Origin: Dipetalonema caudispina
Taxonomy: Eukaryota; Nematoda; Chromadorea; Rhabditida; Onchocercidae
Direction of reading: 5' to 3'
DNA length: 64,000 nucleotides
Assembly (NCBI GenBank): GCA_013365325.1
Contig: JABVXV010000239.1
Coordinates: 34,938-98,937 of the forward strand
A model generated the notes under the pieces. It saw only the letters and a program-made list of their open reading frames with translations, made no database searches and was not told where the DNA came from. The position numbers and the translations under genes were made by a program. Shown here one piece after another: positions 62,239 to 64,000 of this stretch (its first letter is position 1; each line of letters begins with the position of its first letter).

Positions 62239-64000
62239 AAAAAAATAAATTCATTCTGCTATAACAGTTTCAGCGATAAAAGCTATTGCAAGAAAATCAC
62301 ATTTAATAAAATCAAAAATAATCATAAAAGAGAGGCGATTTCTGAAATAGCTTTCCAAGACATTTGATAATTGCATATAAAAAATTTTAATAAATTAATA
62401 GATTAATAAGTATAATTCCAATAAGATAACAGCTAAAATAACATTGATTTCAATAAATTTCACAATTAATTATTACCCTCTGATGGCCATAATTGTCTTT
62501 CACCAAAAGAATTATTTTCAAATGAAGCTAATGTTGGTTGAAAAGCATCAATTTTTGATCAAATAAATCAAAATTTTTTTTTATTTAAAAGGTTTGTAAT
62601 GAAAGTTTTGCAGTTCTCCTCAGCACAAGTACATTCATCTGAGAAATTGATCGTTGCATCCCTTTGATTCTGTAGTGATTTTCATTTTAGATTTGATGAT
62701 CATAGGCATTTATTACATATGTGAGGAAAATGATTCGATGATAGAAGTGTAACTAAATTATGCATAAAATAAAATTAAATGGCAATTTTGTAGTTAAAAT
62801 TTAAAATAATCTATTGTTATTAAGATTGTTGATGAAGCAATTAGAGAAGAAATATTATGAAAAACAAAAGCCTAAAACAAAAAATGGGAAATATTTTGCA
62901 AAATTCTCGTACTAATCATCATTTCTTCCAGTAATTGGCGAAGATTCATTTTAGTTACAAATTGTTGTAAACATCTATCCATTCGTAGGAGAAAACTGAT
63001 ATCGCATGAATTCAGTTGAATACTGATTAATATTTTTTTTTTCTTTGCTGTTGTATTTACAATTGTTAAGCTATACTGTTTTATTTCTGTATTTCAATAT
63101 TAAGTTAAAATGATCAGAATAAGGTCACATCTAACATAGTTCACTAAATAGTTCTTTTTGATTTGCTGATAATATTTGTCGATTAAAATTTGAAGCAGCT
63201 AAAAGCTAAAGTCACTTAAAATTGGAAGTAGCTAAAATTTTACTCATTCACTTTTTTTTTTTTTTTTTTTTTTTGTTCGTTTGTTGCTTGTTTTATTATG
63301 CACTTAATTCTCATTATCATCATCTTAATTAATCGTATCTGTTGCATACTTTATGATCGTTTGCATTTATTTTATGGCTTTATATTTACCATATTTAAAG
63401 AATATTTTTCAATTAAATACATTCATTGGACAATTTTTTTTCACAGTTTTCTTTAGTACTTGCACGCTTTTTTACAACTTTATTTATTGCATAATTTTTT
63501 TTTTTTTGTAACTTTATTTAATGCAGAATTTTTTTTTTTTGCTTTAAAATGTTATATTACGAACAATTGTAACAAAATTATAACTTTATTTACTACGTAA
63601 TTTCTTTTTATATTGCTAATAATTACACATCTTGCATGCTTTTTTCTTAATTTTATTTGTCATATGCATTTTTGTCAGATTTTGTTTATCATATATTTTT
63701 TTTGCCGTTACTTCTACCTAATGCATTTCAATTAATTACGGTCCTTTTTTGGCAATAAAATAAGAATTTTACTGCTGAATTTACAGCTGATGAATTTATG
63801 TTGGTATTGGTTTGAGCAATTTAATCATTTTAAACAGATTATGAATGTTTTCGCAATAATTTCAAATGTTGATTACATTTGTCGGAAACCCGAAATCATT
63901 CTTAACTAAACATCTCCGCTTTCCCATTCCGTTCTCATTCTAATTTCATCTGATTATTGTTCAACCTAATTAAATATTCTTTAAGCTTAGCTTTCTCACC
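62239..64000. other. AT-rich flank
   Basis: No gene or structured element is seen. Several T-tracts occur between 63250 and 63720, some in a short repeated context (AACTTTATTTA followed by poly-T at about 63478-63600). Confidence 0.5.

Noticed and set aside
1..64000. Bacterial endosymbiont DNA, CRISPR arrays, tRNA or rRNA genes
   Set aside because: No long uninterrupted bacterial-type frames, no regularly spaced short repeats with unique spacers, and no tRNA B-box or rRNA segments were recognised by eye.

Overview
The window looks like nuclear DNA of a nematode, most likely a filarial or other clade III worm. It is very AT-rich, with many poly-T and poly-A tracts. Introns are bounded by short GT...TTTCAG sites, and a splice acceptor with no visible partner lies 8 bases before the start codon of the main gene, as in spliced-leader (SL1) trans-splicing. 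The exact species is inference. No bacterial (Wolbachia) insertion and no tRNA or rRNA gene was recognised.

Layout. 1-12.65 kb: gene-poor AT-rich DNA with two tandem-repeat arrays (about 90 bp units at 840-1250, 83 bp units at 6300-6765), microsatellites and a tight hairpin at 12446-12474. 12.69-32.41 kb, plus strand: one 34-exon gene for a modelled 1,823-residue type I membrane protein. In order it has a short hydrophobic leader, a domain whose mature N-terminus could be histidine (resembling copper-binding LPMO-like/X325 domains), two EGF modules, a truncated DOMON, three TIL-type cysteine modules, two full DOMON domains, a low-complexity linker with a furin-like site, a Skeletor-like half domain, another DOMON, a SEA domain, a membrane span and a 148-residue tail. 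All 34 exon junctions keep phase. 32.4-36.9 kb: intergenic. 36.9-38.5 kb, minus strand: a two-exon gene for a 94-residue protein with an arginine/serine-rich C-terminus, convergent with the large gene.

39.2-62.2 kb is the most unusual part. It has no recognisable protein gene, but it is full of diverged and recent duplications. The repeating unit is a promoter-like module (CCAAT, then GGCGG or CGCGCC, then TATAAAA) followed about 75-105 bases later by a microRNA-like stem-loop. At least nine stem-loops belong to one family (A). They show compensatory stem changes, and three carry AUCACAG in the 3' arm, the seed of the miR-2 family. Units on the left point right and units on the right point left, around a central inverted pair (about 50.1 and 52.0 kb) that carries a second stem-loop family (B). 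Further stem-loops (families C and D) are interspersed. A near-identical inverted duplication of about 0.75 kb (49.2-49.9 and 61.4-62.2 kb) brackets the right half. I read this as a locally expanding microRNA locus in which each copy may carry its own promoter. 62.3-64 kb: AT-rich DNA with nothing recognised.
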